NCBI RefSeq assembly: GCF_947179165.1
Contig: NC_077245.1
Location: 26,236,240 to 26,300,239 of the forward strand
Origin: Solanum dulcamara
Taxonomy: Eukaryota; Streptophyta; Magnoliopsida; Solanales; Solanaceae
Length of the DNA: 64,000 nucleotides
Reading direction: 5' to 3'
The translations under genes were made by a program, and so were the position numbers. This document shows, in pieces, positions 11,470 through 22,437 of this stretch; position 1 is the first letter of the stretch; the number at the start of each line of letters is the position of its first letter. The notes below the pieces were generated by a model. It ran no database searches. It saw only the letters and a list, made by a program, of their open reading frames with translations, and had not been told where the DNA came from.

Positions 11470-13739
11470 ACATTCACTACTAAAATGATTTTCGTCTCGA
11501 AAGTCAAAGTATGGAAAAGAACCCAAGGGCATGAAAACATTAGAAAGCTAGGCCCGCAATCTTTGCCAGACCTACAGGTACCTTCTCGCCTCGGGCAATG
11601 CCAACCCAAAACTCAAGCTAGGACATCCCAAATTCACTTTTCATTTTTATAACTCAATCCAACTTCCAATTTCTCTCTATTGGTACGGACTTCCACTCAA
11701 CAAGAACAAACTCAACCGAACACATAAACTAATCCAAGATAAACCAAAATAACACAAATTTCTTAGAATTAGGCGACCAACAGACAAGAGGAGATGCTAA
11801 ATAACTCCCAAGTCGAATTCTTTTCTTTATACTCCAAAACTCAAGACTTTTTAGTCATCATGGGTATCCTACCCATCCTAACCCATAGTAAAAACTTCCA
11901 ATACCATATGAATATTTCCCCAATAACCACGAAGGATATGCAGCATCACTATTCATCAAAGAGTGGCAAGAACTCAATATAAGCAATTTAGCCTAGGGCA
12001 CATGCCCAAAGTTCTAACCCAATGGTTCCCAAAGTCTATAACTTAGTCTGAAATCTATCTTTCAAAACTGAAAAGGCTACTCCAAAGGGCAACCAAATCT
12101 TCGAGTAGAAATATCACACTGAGACCAGCTCCAATGTCTCTTTGCTGCTAACATAACTTCTAGAAAACCAAACCAATATGAGAATATATCCACAACACAA
12201 TTGAAACTAATGTCATGAGTCCATATACCACTCTACGAGTGTAAATCTGAGTAACCCACCAATCTAAAGCAAAACTGACCCAATAAGTAACTTATTAGCA
12301 TATTAACCTGCCAAAATGACCCAAAAGAACCTAACCGCTGCAGAAAACACCACAAGTCAACCCGCTAGTGCAAGTCTGAGCTAACCAGAATGACATCTGT
12401 GAACCTCACACCCTGAACAAGAAACCAATAAAGGATCCCACAAATTACTTTGACTATATTTTGAGGCTAAGCTTTCTAAGAGAAATTCCCATTCGACCAT
12501 GGAAGACAAAGCCTGGATTAGTCAAAGCACACCACCACAGAAGTCCCAAATCAATAATTTGACTCTTTGGACCATCGACACACCCACTGTAGTTTACTAG
12601 TAGAACCAAAGCACAACACAAAATCATCGAGATTGAAGGTAGTCCTAGTTGTAAGGTAAAATAGGCCTGTGACTGAAATTTTCAAAATATATCGACCAAC
12701 CACCTAAAAACCCATAAATCACCAGAGCACACTAAGGCAATTCTGATAAATAAAGACTCATTAATATGAACTCTCTCACTCCACAATTATCCCTTGTCTC
12801 TACTTGTTGGTTGGTCACATGCATAAGAAGATCACCACTTCCATGTATTCGACAAAACCCTTTTTTTACATGATGCGTCAAGCTAAAACATCACCATACT
12901 TAGAATGAAAAAGGAAAATTTCCATTTTCAGCCTTCCCAACTCAACATTACCATCTGACACCACAACATACAACTAGCTGAATTGATAACTTAACCATCA
13001 AACTTACCATGAAGAGGCAACCCAACCAAATATGAAGGGCAAACCTTGACTTTGCCACCTTACGAACTAAGAATAGGAAATCAAGATAAGAAAGGATCAA
13101 CGAACGAAACCCATAGTAGACCAAAAGGGCCATAACCACTGACACACCCTTCTCTCGGTAGCAACTTCACATCAGCTAAGCACACTAGAAGGATAAGCTA
13201 GGAAGGGGAATTGACTAAACAAAGAAAACTCTAAAAGAGATAATGGAAATTCACTAGAGCAATCAACTAGGCTCAACATCCTCAAGGTCTAACTCTACCA
13301 TTACTGCCACATAAAAATAACATCAATATAATCCACTACTAAAAGAAATTATCTAGGGAAGATAAACACATAGTTTCAAGTAAGGTTGTCATAGAAAATA
13401 ATAACAAGTAATTAGGCTAAATAAGCACGCTCACATAAGTCCAAGTAAAATAATCACCAGAATCACAAGATGAATCTACCAAGAAAAGTAATCATAGATG
13501 GGTACAAAGATCCCAACACCCAACCACTATAAGCAAGGAAAATCCTAGAAACAAAAATCTTCACAAATCTGATTGATACTTGGAGCCTCATCCTCTGTCT
13601 GACTTGTAGAAATATGGAATGAAATGCGCCTGGCCTCGAACCGAACACCTGAACAATGAACTGCAATATTCAAGATACCACCTATAACTAACTGTCCCCG
13701 AGTCCTAAGAATCCGATCCTACCGATCCTGTCACTTGTG

Positions 13740-14480
13740 ATTTTTGACTGTGGGACACTCCCTAGACGGATGGCTAAACTCACCATACGTATAGCACTTT
13801 CCACAAAACACATCCCGCTGATATGAACCGACTGAATTAGTATAGGCTCCAAGACCTAAATGCTCGGATAGCGAACCCTAAGAAGTCGGTAGTGAACTCT
13901 ATCTATCGTAGGTATGATAATCTATCACAGGATTGCTTGGAACCTGAGGTGCTCCCACCATGGGTCCAATAGGCCTAGAGTGAAGATGACCCTCACCAGG
14001 GTAATGCCTACCTCAGAGTGGGGTGTTTCCTCTATTATGCTGATGGAGGGATCTCTTATCTCCATACATGCATGTTCCATAGACCTCACATAACTGACCA
14101 CTTAGGGAAAAGTAGACCTCACTACTATCAAGTGTTGTGATGCTAAATGGAGCATAAAAATCAATCCCTCAATAAATCGTTAGTCATGTCTCGCTATATA
14201 AGAAACATTATAGGAGTATGCCCTATTCAATCTAGGAACTCCGTCACATACTCAAAGACCGATGAAGAACCCTGCTGAGGACCTATAAGTCCAATACTAG
14301 GATAAGAACTGCGCGATACACCCAAAACCACACCTGTCTGTAATGTACACTCATTGAAATGATAAATCTCCAATGTTGGATCGAAAGAAGCTGAGGTGGT
14401 CGTATATACTATCGATGCCTGAATAGTATGTGCTGATGCTCTAGCCATGTCCATTGAAAAGATCATGTTATTTATCTAAG
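13740..14480 (-). pseudogene. Family C gag remnant with zinc knuckle
   Basis: A 79-codon minus-strand open stretch (14227-14466) lies just inside the 5' LTR, where gag should start. About 400 bp further, near 13745-13825, the translation gives C-x2-type knuckle fragments ending in CYTYGEFSH...ECP, close to the CCHC pattern of gypsy nucleocapsids. Frameshifts separate the pieces. Gag would package element RNA in virus-like particles; this copy cannot. Confidence 0.5.
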
Positions 14481-14641
14481 GAGGAATGAGTTCCAAGTAT
14501 TTAGAAGTTGATCAACAAAATTTCACACGATAAGGAATCAAGAGTGGAGTTTCCCTAAAATTCCATATAGATAGGATGCAGACGTCTCCGCAGGACTCTA
14601 TTAGGCACTTGCTCTTATACTGACAATACTGATGAACCTAA

Positions 14642-14656
14642 GCTCTGATAGAACTC
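14642..14656 (-). other. Family C primer-binding site remnant
   Basis: On the minus strand the LTR end TGATA is followed by GAGTTCTATCAGAGC, a damaged form of the tRNA-Met complement TGGTATCAGAGC seen in plant gypsy elements. It fixes the inner border of the 5' LTR. Confidence 0.65.
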
Positions 14657-14769
14657 TATCACAACCCGATTTCTCAGGTCATGATAGTACCTACTATCAA
14701 CCTACCAGTAGGTAAGTCTAAACCCGAGAGTCCAGAACCATAGGCCACAGATGATCACAAGTGGAAGAA

Positions 14770-14770
<1 letters not shown>

Positions 14771-14810
<40 letters not shown>

Positions 14811-14850
14811 GAAGAAGAAGAAGAAGAAGAAGAAGAAAAGAAGAATAATA
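14771..14850. repeat. AAT/AAG trinucleotide repeat in family C LTR
   Basis: (ATA)n followed by (AAG)n, about 80 bp, located in U5 at the point equivalent to the 700 bp repeat beside the other LTR copy. The apparent open frame of poly-Asn/poly-Lys across it is a translation artefact. Confidence 0.95.
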
Positions 14851-15847
14851 ACAATACAACAAGATGACCCCCAAGACCTGGTATTAGTCGGTAATCGAGC
14901 TATTAAACTAAATAAGAAATACAAGGCTTATATAGATATAATTATAATAATAGTAATACAAACTATCTATGAATATAAAATAAAGACTAGTCCAGTCTAA
15001 AACGAAGGGAGATAGGCAACTCTAAATGCCAAGAGCTCACTAATTCTCCAAAATTCAAGAGCTGCTCTGCACGGTATCAAAATCAGTAGCGAAAACCCAT
15101 ACTATGATCTACATGGTACAGAAGAGTAGAATGAGTACCAACAAGTGGAATTCAGTAGGCATCGACTGACTGAGCTCTAAAGATAAAGAAATTATAAGAA
15201 ACATGTAAGCATGAAGTATATATCACAAGTAACTAACAACAATAATATGGAAGCCTGCAATAAGCACATCTAATATATAAGGGAAGATAGGAAACAATTA
15301 AGGAAATAAGGAGGTACCTGGTCGCGCCACCCAAGAACTAAACACGACAACACACTACGAAGGGCAGACAACAAAATGACAGCCTACTAACATAAGTAAG
15401 CACATATATCACATAAGGGCCCAAAGGACCGTATCAACTAAATCCTTGCACAAAACATAGATAAATAAGAACAAGGGCAGTAACTACCTTCAAACAGGAG
15501 ACCACCCTTTATACCAACACAAGTTTGCAAATAGTAAGTTAATACCTCTCAAGACCCTATGTGCCTAGGAAGTTCACTCACAAACAAGTAAAATAGTATG
15601 GCATCCCATACTACCGACTGGTACAAACAACTATGCTAGTTATAGGCAATGTATATATGCATGAAAGTAATGTAGTAAAACTAATAGTACTATTTGTGAC
15701 AAGTGCCTTATACCAAGATATATACACCTATTTTTAGTTCCATCCAGGAAGTAGGATCCATGCGCCTCTATAGGATCTCCATTGGCAGCTCGAGAATGAC
15801 CCTATATATCGCTTGGTCCCGATCTAGGTCTTATGTTAATTTGTATC

Positions 15848-15990
15848 ATGAGCGCATCCTCGATGCCTCAAATCAGTATAATAAAATAAGCGCATCCTCG
15901 ATGCCTCGAATCAGTATAATAAAATAAGCGCATCCTCGATGCCTCAAATTAGTATAATAAAATAATCGCATCCTTGATGCCTCATGTCTA
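15848..15990. repeat. 38 bp minisatellite in family C LTR, 5' copy
   Basis: Four units of the same 38 bp repeat as at 9324, each with GCATCCTCGATGC. The copy number differs from the sister LTR (about four versus five), so the array has changed since the element inserted or during reverse transcription. Confidence 0.9.
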
Positions 15991-18274
15991 CTAAAAATAT
16001 AGTAGTAATAAAGGTAGTACGATCCCTATTTAAAAATCAGTATAATATAATGGGTTACAACTCAGCTTTCTTAAATCAATGCTAGAACCAATATATGTAC
16101 TTGGGTTGACTACATCCGTGAGAAAATAATGATTCAATGCAATGCATGTCATCACCAACACCCAAACAACACACACAATCACATATAATAATGGCTCCAC
16201 AAGCACCTTACCCTCTAGAGTATGAAAATAAGGCTCAATAATACAACCGACCTATAATCAAGGCCTAAAACTCAAATCTACTCCTCTAACTCAACCACAA
16301 AGCCCAAAAGGGAATTCAACCTTAACTGGTAACAAAGAGGAGGATATGAAGAAATAGGTGCTCAACTAGTCAATCAATACCTCCAGATCCATCTGGGAAA
16401 ATAGCCATGAGATTTATAACCACCGCTAGCCCCGACAAACGGTAATAAGAAAGCATAAGAAATTTTATCTCTGAATCCAAATATGGAATACAACTGTAAA
16501 TCACAAGTCTAATCGGGTAGAAATCACTACACCAAGGTTCCAACATAAGTGTACTACAATAATGAAGAATACTAAGTCTCATAAACTTCCGCCAACAATA
16601 GTTTTAACAACTACATATCAATCCAAATCTCAAGTCTAAGGTACAAATCTGCCAATCATCATAAACATCAAACAAGTCACCTAAAATATGTCAATCAAGG
16701 CCAAACTAAGGCATATTTCACAATCTTACCAACTAGATAGGAAATCTCATAAATGTAAACTAGACTAAGACTCATATCGAGACAATGAGACCATAAATTA
16801 GGAATCAAGCCTAACTTGTCACATACAATCCAAACCAAAAATAATTTATACTAAACAATACCTATTAAAGCTCGGTTAAAGAATAGGAGACCGTAGCCTA
16901 CCTTGAAGCCAAACAAACGCGCTCCAAGTCCTCTTCTCAATAGCTTTTCACTCCAAAAATGACTCCAAATGCTCCCATTCTATCAAAAGGTTGATCATCT
17001 CATCAATATGAATGTTTTGACACTAAAATCATATTTTTTAAAGTCGGATCCAAAATTGGGTCTGAAATGAGATTGTGGGACCTGCCATGGGAACATTAAA
17101 AATGACTTTGTGAAAATATTCTAAATATAGTATTGAGCTTGTACCCCAAATGGGGAACAAATCGATGCTCAAAACTTCCCAAAATTATCCTAATATTTTA
17201 CAACTCCATTAAAGCCCTAACTAAACTTTGGCAGCCCCTTTGAGAAAGATATTACCTCAAACCAATGATATTACCACTTCCACGAACCTAGAAATACGTA
17301 GCCACAATTCCCACAAACACAAAGCACTTAGAATCGCCCAAAACCAAGCTCTCTAGCTCCCAAAATCGAAGAAAGAATATGGAGTTTGGGCGGAGATCAC
17401 GTCATTGGTATTAATTAAAAGACCAGTGAATTGCTCTCTGTGAACACGGAGGCTAAACTCCCAAGGCACCACAAATGCGGAGGGTTAAGCCATCAAGCTC
17501 CGCAAATGCAACAAGGACAATACAAATATAGAGGCCAATGCCTTAGGCTTCCGCGAACACGGCCCAATGTCTGTGGATGCGGAGAACAAGATCCTTGGCT
17601 TTTGCAAATGCGACCCCTGATGCGCGAACGCAAAGACCAAAATTGGTCTGCACTAGCTGATGCACATTAGCTAGTTTTAGAGATATTTCCAACTCTGGCG
17701 GGGTGCTCGAAATTCATTCAAAATCCTGTGCTCACAAACAGACAATGCTACTCACCAAATTCAACGTTCTAGTCTCAATGGCGCAATCAAAATTTCCATC
17801 CAAGGTCTTCTTCACAAAAATATGGATCCCACACCCAAGCATAATTTTTGCCATTTCCATAAAAGGCTCGAAATGAGTCTGGAAACCTTTGGGACACAAA
17901 CAAAAGGTCATCCTAGACCAAACTCGATATTTCAAAGCTAACTCTACTAATAAAATTTCACTCCGAGTGCGTTTACCAAGAATGTTGACCAAAGTCAACC
18001 ATAGATCAAATTTGAAAGACTAAAGCGCCAAATGATCCTAAACTCGCACTAATTACCTCGATACTCATGCCGACCATGCTACTAGTCTTGTTTGGCTATT
18101 TTGGAGTTGATGGAACCATTAAAATTTCATTCTGAGGTTGTTTTGCTGGAGTTTTGACTGAAGTCAATCATTTGAACTCCAAGGACTCCAAAATAGGGAA
18201 ACAGACGTAAAACCCAAATGAACAACAAGGTAACCGAACTATTAGTGCTAGTAATTCATAAATGACATGGGGTC

Positions 18275-20479
18275 TGTAACACCTCAAAAATTTCTATACT
18301 AAGACCTGAACTATTCTTCAAAGGCGTATAGGCTTGAACTCATCAAATTCTAATTTTATATCTGAGTTAGGATTAATTCCCAAGTATTTGAAGTGTATTA
18401 GATGTGCTTTAGGGTCATAAGAGATCTCTAACACCAAGCCAAGTTCAAAGAATTTCCATCGACTAAGTTTTCATATGAGTCTAGAATAGGGTAAACTTTA
18501 AATGCCTATCTCTCCTATTATATAAGGTATTGGTGTTCTATGACCTATCAAATTAAATGTCTTTGAGTCTTCTTTCAAACTCCTCCAAGTTTGCCTCATT
18601 CTGAGTTCGAAGTAAAAAGTTATGACTATTTTACTGCAGCAATTTCAAGCCTAGAGTTGGAGTGGCACCCGGTGCCACTATAGCGCTCGAAACTAGCTGC
18701 AGTAGTTTGGCCTTTGCCTAGCGCCATTATGGTTTTTGGTCAGTTTTTTAGATTTTATTTGATGAAGGGCACTTTTGACTTTTCCCTAATTGATAGTTAA
18801 TAAACTTGCACATTTTTAGGACCTAATTCAATCTATAAATTGACCTAAACCTCTAACTCAATTCATTATTCTATAATTCACCTTCTCAAATATTTTTCTC
18901 TCTACAAAAGACTCTCAAGGGCTCCATTGAAGACTGCAAGTAAATTCACTCAAGCTCTCCATCAAAACTCTCAAGTTCTTTCAAATTATTTGGTGTTTTC
19001 ACTTAAGGTATGTGAGTATTAATTCATGGATTCTTTCATCCATGAAGCCCAATCAATTTCTCAAGGTTTTCTATCAAATTAAAGTATGGTATTTTATGGG
19101 TTTTATGATCTTAATTTCTATTGCATGAATTATGATTCAAAGTATGATCATGAGTCTATTTTGATATAAATTGATGGTTATTACATTGAATTGAAGAGTT
19201 TTCCCATAAATTCTACTATTTTGATCTGTAGGGTTCATGATGTAAATTATGAGTATTTTGAATTATACTTCCAAGGGATATTATCTATATGAATAATGTA
19301 TGGACTGATATAAAGTTTATGATCATGCATGTTTTCAAGTCAATTACATGATTTTAAAAGTCAATTGATTATGCAATTGAGTTCTACTATAAGTTCGAGG
19401 TATGAACAAGTTATGAAGTAAGGTGACTTAGGGCCCTATGTGGTGACCTAAGGCCTAATGATATGAATTATGCAAATATGATTGTAATTATGAAAGGAAA
19501 ATTCTCACATATCAAGTATGTTATGAAAATGACCTACTCTATGCCTTCAAACCTATGATCATGACTATGATATCTATAATTATCATTTCTATGCTATGCA
19601 TGTATTTCGTGGGATTTGACTTAGCACTGAGTGGACTTGAGGTAGGGGCCCTACCAAAAGCCTTAGTAGAAGCCTCATGTCCCATAAACTACGTGCCATC
19701 GTAGGTTTCCTTCATGGCCTACCTATTGGATCTACATATAGCGTATATATGACCCGCCTAGCGGGGTGGTGTCTACCTTGGCAAGTAGATTCCCCTTTTT
19801 CTTCATTGTATGGGGAGACAATGAGATTTCATGTTATAGCTCGCATGGTCTTACTATCGGTTATGGTTCCTATCCCACATATGTATGATCTTTTATGTAT
19901 CCAATGATTTTAAATTATGCTTTTTAAATGCTTTGGTCAATGTAATTTTCTCATGAATTTACTTACCTCATCTTATCATGTGATTTAGTTGACCATTACA
20001 TTCCATGATTTATGTTGCATGTCAGACCCTCAGACTTAGTACATTCCAACGTACTAATGCATACTTTTTGCCTATATTATCTCATAATATAGGGGTTGAG
20101 GTTGAAGATCATACTCATCTATATGGCTCGTTAAGCTTTCCTATCCAGCGGTATTTATGGTGAGTCCTTATTTATCGGGGACTAGTTATCAAGTTAATTA
20201 TTATTTCAAAGACTTTTCTTATGTTTCATATTGAGGGTGATCTAGGGACATGTCTTAGCTCCCGCCCATATTAATGAGTAGAGGCAACTAGTTGGACAAA
20301 TGTTTCGAGTTTATGTTGTCATGTGACGTTCTTAAATTTCTACTCATAGTTTAGACTCTCTTATGATATTTTTTTTTCTTTACCTTATGTATGCTTATGA
20401 TATATATAAAAGACTTGGTTGGATCCCTTTGGGGTTTCAATCTCCGTGTTACAACTAGATCCTAGGTCGGATCATGACA
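18275..20479 (+). mobile_element. LTR of Ty3/gypsy element D
   Basis: Begins TGTAACACCTC and ends TGACA directly before a tRNA-Met primer site, length 2205 bp. It contains a perfect 9 bp-arm palindrome at 18661-18679, a GGTATGTGAG motif followed by a 9 bp stem-loop (19023-19046), and the TTAGTAC/GTACTAA inverted repeat (20036-20057). It is inserted at the edge of the family C 5' LTR, so it is younger than that element. The downstream internal region is truncated and no partner LTR remains. Confidence 0.85.
18661..18679. repeat. Perfect palindrome in LTR D U3
   Basis: AGTGGCACC-C-GGTGCCACT: nine-base arms around one base. It lies upstream of the A-rich leader of the LTR, where promoter/enhancer elements would be expected. 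Its GC content stands out from the surroundings. Confidence 0.9.
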
Positions 20480-20483
20480 AACT

Positions 20484-20495
20484 TGGTATTAGAGC
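20484..20495 (+). other. Element D primer-binding site
   Basis: TGGTATTAGAGC, four bases after the LTR end, matches the 3' end complement of initiator tRNA-Met (TGGTATCAGAGC) with one change. It would prime minus-strand DNA synthesis. Confidence 0.85.
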
Positions 20496-20700
20496 ACAAG
20501 GTTTTTCAAGTGTCCTAGGGTGTCCAACATGCCGCGTCAAGTAGAGTCTTATTCATGAGTGTGAAGCATGCCACACTTATGAGTAAGAGGCTATGAGGTG
20601 TTTTAGGAATTCTCACTTCTTTCATGATCCATGTCGTGCTATAGAGTTTACAGTAAGACTTCTTTTCCCTAACGGTTTTTCTTTGCGATTTTCAGAAAGA

Positions 20701-21511
20701 TGGCTCCGAGAAGACCACCGTTTCCAAAGGGTGTATTTATCATATTGTGCGAGTTAGGGACATCGTTTCCAAAACTCCTACTCTTGAGTCGGTCCCTATA
20801 GTTAATGAGTTCTTTGATGTGTTTCCCGATGATTTGCCCGGTATTCCTCCCGAAAGGGAAATTGACTTTGCCATAGATCTCATTTCCGCTATTCAATCTA
20901 TTTTTATTCCTCCTTACCATATGGCTCCGACGGAACTTAAGGAGTTGAAAGAACAATCGAAGGATTTATTGGATAAGGGTTTTATAAGATCAAGTATTTC
21001 ACCATGGGGTGCTCCCGTTTTGTTTGTTAGGAAAAAAGATGAGTCACTATGAATGTGTATAGACTACCGACAATTGAATAAGGTCACTATAAAGAACAAA
21101 TATCCAATTCCAAGAATAGATGACTTGTTTGATCAATTACAAGGAGCAAACTACTTTTTTAAGATTGACCTCCATTCCGGTTATCATCAATTGAGGGTAA
21201 GGGAGTGTGATATTCTAAAAATGGCTTTTCATACAAGGTATGGTCATTTTAAATTTGTAGTAATGTCGTTTGTTGACTAATGCTCTCGCTATATTCATGG
21301 ATTTGATTAATCGTATTTTTAAGCCATATTTGAACATGTTTGTAATGATGTTCATTGATAATATATTGATTTATTCTCGAAATGAGAAAGATAACTTGGG
21401 TCACCTGAGGATTGTGTTGCAAACATTGAGATAAAAGCAATTATTCACTAAATTTAGTAAGTACGAATTTTGGCTGAGGGAGGTTGCATTTCTTGGTCAT
21501 GTGGTGTCTGA
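20701..21511 (+). pseudogene. Element D gag-start/RT fusion remnant
   Basis: A gag-like start (ATGGCTCCGAGAAGACC, 20701) runs for about 30 bp and is then joined directly to the protease-RT linker, so nearly all gag and all protease are deleted. The RT part shows the VNEFFDVFPDDLPGIPPERE linker, [21 protein letters not shown], then FIDNILIYS where FVDD/FIDD is expected: the second catalytic Asp is Asn. It ends after [11 protein letters not shown] stop sits before CIDYRQLNK and there is a frame loss near 21275. RNase H and integrase are absent. Confidence 0.85.
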
Positions 21512-21599
21512 TGATGGGATATTTCTATAAACTAATTTCTAAAAATAATTATAAGTTATACTCTTTAGTAGGTCTCCTTTACAATGGATGATATTTGTA

Positions 21600-22290
21600 T
21601 TTTCCTTTTTATAGGACTGCATTGATGCTATTGATGAAACATATATTTAATGGGAGGTCCCAAGAAATAGGCAACATGCATATCGTAACCGCAAAGGAAA
21701 TACTTCACAAAATGGTATATAAATTAGAAATTTCATTTTGATAGTATTATAGAAAGGAAGAAATCAAGAATAAGAATAAGTATGATCTAAATTATTATTT
21801 TTTGAATTTTTGTAGAAAAATATTACGTTATTGATGCTGGTCTTAAAAATACAAAAGAATTTCTAGCTCCATATAAAGGAGTGCGATATCATTTGCAAGA
21901 CCACAAGGGAAGTGAAAGAGAGCCTAAGAATGACAAAGAGCTATTTAACTATAGACATGCCTCTTTGCGTAATATAACTGAAAGAACATTTGGTGCATAA
22001 AAAAGTAGATTCAGAATACTACGACAACGCATGAAAAACTATGACCTAGACATGCAGGTGAAAATAGTAGTTGCTTGTGTAGTATTACATAATTTTTTTC
22101 ATGAAAATCAAAGCAGTGTGGAATATTCACTTAATATGAAAGTGATGATATGATTGTTGATGAAAATAATGAACAATCAACTCAGAGTAACAATATTCTT
22201 CGTCTCCTTGATCATCTGATCTAGAAATAAAAGCTTGTTGGAAAGAGATTGTGTGTAGAATATGGGAAAATTTTATAAAAGAATAGCTTA
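21600..22290 (+). pseudogene. PIF/Harbinger-type transposase fragment
   Basis: Two readable blocks are present. The first (21612-21713) has DCIDAIDETYI and a YRNRKGNTSQN motif, matching the GAIDGTHI and YRNRKG...SQN region of plant PIF/Harbinger (DDE_4) transposases. The second (about 21812-22130) has YVIDAGL, FLAPYKGVRYHL, RHASLRNITERTFGA and VACVVLHNFF, covering the last catalytic Glu. The stretch between the blocks that normally carries the middle catalytic Asp is absent, replaced by about 100 bp of AT-rich sequence with GT...AG-like ends. Stops occur in both blocks. A last conserved-looking helix (WKEIVCRIWENFI) is near 22230-22285. No terminal repeats found. Confidence 0.8.
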
Positions 22291-22437
22291 TTATTATCTC
22301 CTTCGAAAAAAATAATTTGAGTAAGAAGATTGTATCCTACATTGAATTTTGTGCAACAATTATTAAGATTTTTATCCTACTTAATCTTTGATTAAGTGAA
22401 ATATTAATTTATAACTTATAAATACCGACAACCTTAA

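Larger units (their letters stand above)
11470..14656 (-). mobile_element. Family C internal region (gag remnant, no RT recognised)
   Basis: The segment between the two LTR copies. Reading from its 5' end on the minus strand there is a degenerate tRNA-Met primer site, a gag-like reading frame, and a zinc-knuckle remnant. Downstream (about 11500-13700) all frames are heavily interrupted and I recognise no protease, RT or integrase motif. The element is therefore either very decayed or a non-autonomous (LARD-like) derivative. The 3.2 kb length is short for a complete gypsy pol. Confidence 0.55.
14657..18274 (-). mobile_element. Family C Ty3/gypsy-like LTR, 5' copy (cut by LTR D)
   Basis: A long LTR copy aligned with 8344-11469 in the same orientation, ending on the minus strand in TGATA next to the primer-site remnant. 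It retains the U5 end (14657-14770) and the 16563-16985 segment missing from the other copy. It lacks its own first ~190 bp, because a plus-strand LTR begins at 18275 exactly where the LTR start should follow. Many point differences from the other copy imply an old insertion. Confidence 0.75.

Noticed and set aside
14761..15000. Open frame with poly-Asn and poly-Lys (and the minus-strand poly-Phe/Leu frame)
   Set aside because: It is the translation of the AAT/AAG microsatellite inside an LTR; there is no domain, and the same place in the sister LTR has a different repeat.
17431..17670. 79-codon frame with CGG-rich segment
   Set aside because: It falls in the GCGAATGCGG-rich U3 island of the family C LTR and is not conserved as a frame in the sister copy.
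21714..21811. True intron of an expressed transposase gene
   Set aside because: GT...AG-like ends are present, but splicing would not restore the missing catalytic segment, and stops occur in both flanking blocks; left as uncertain.
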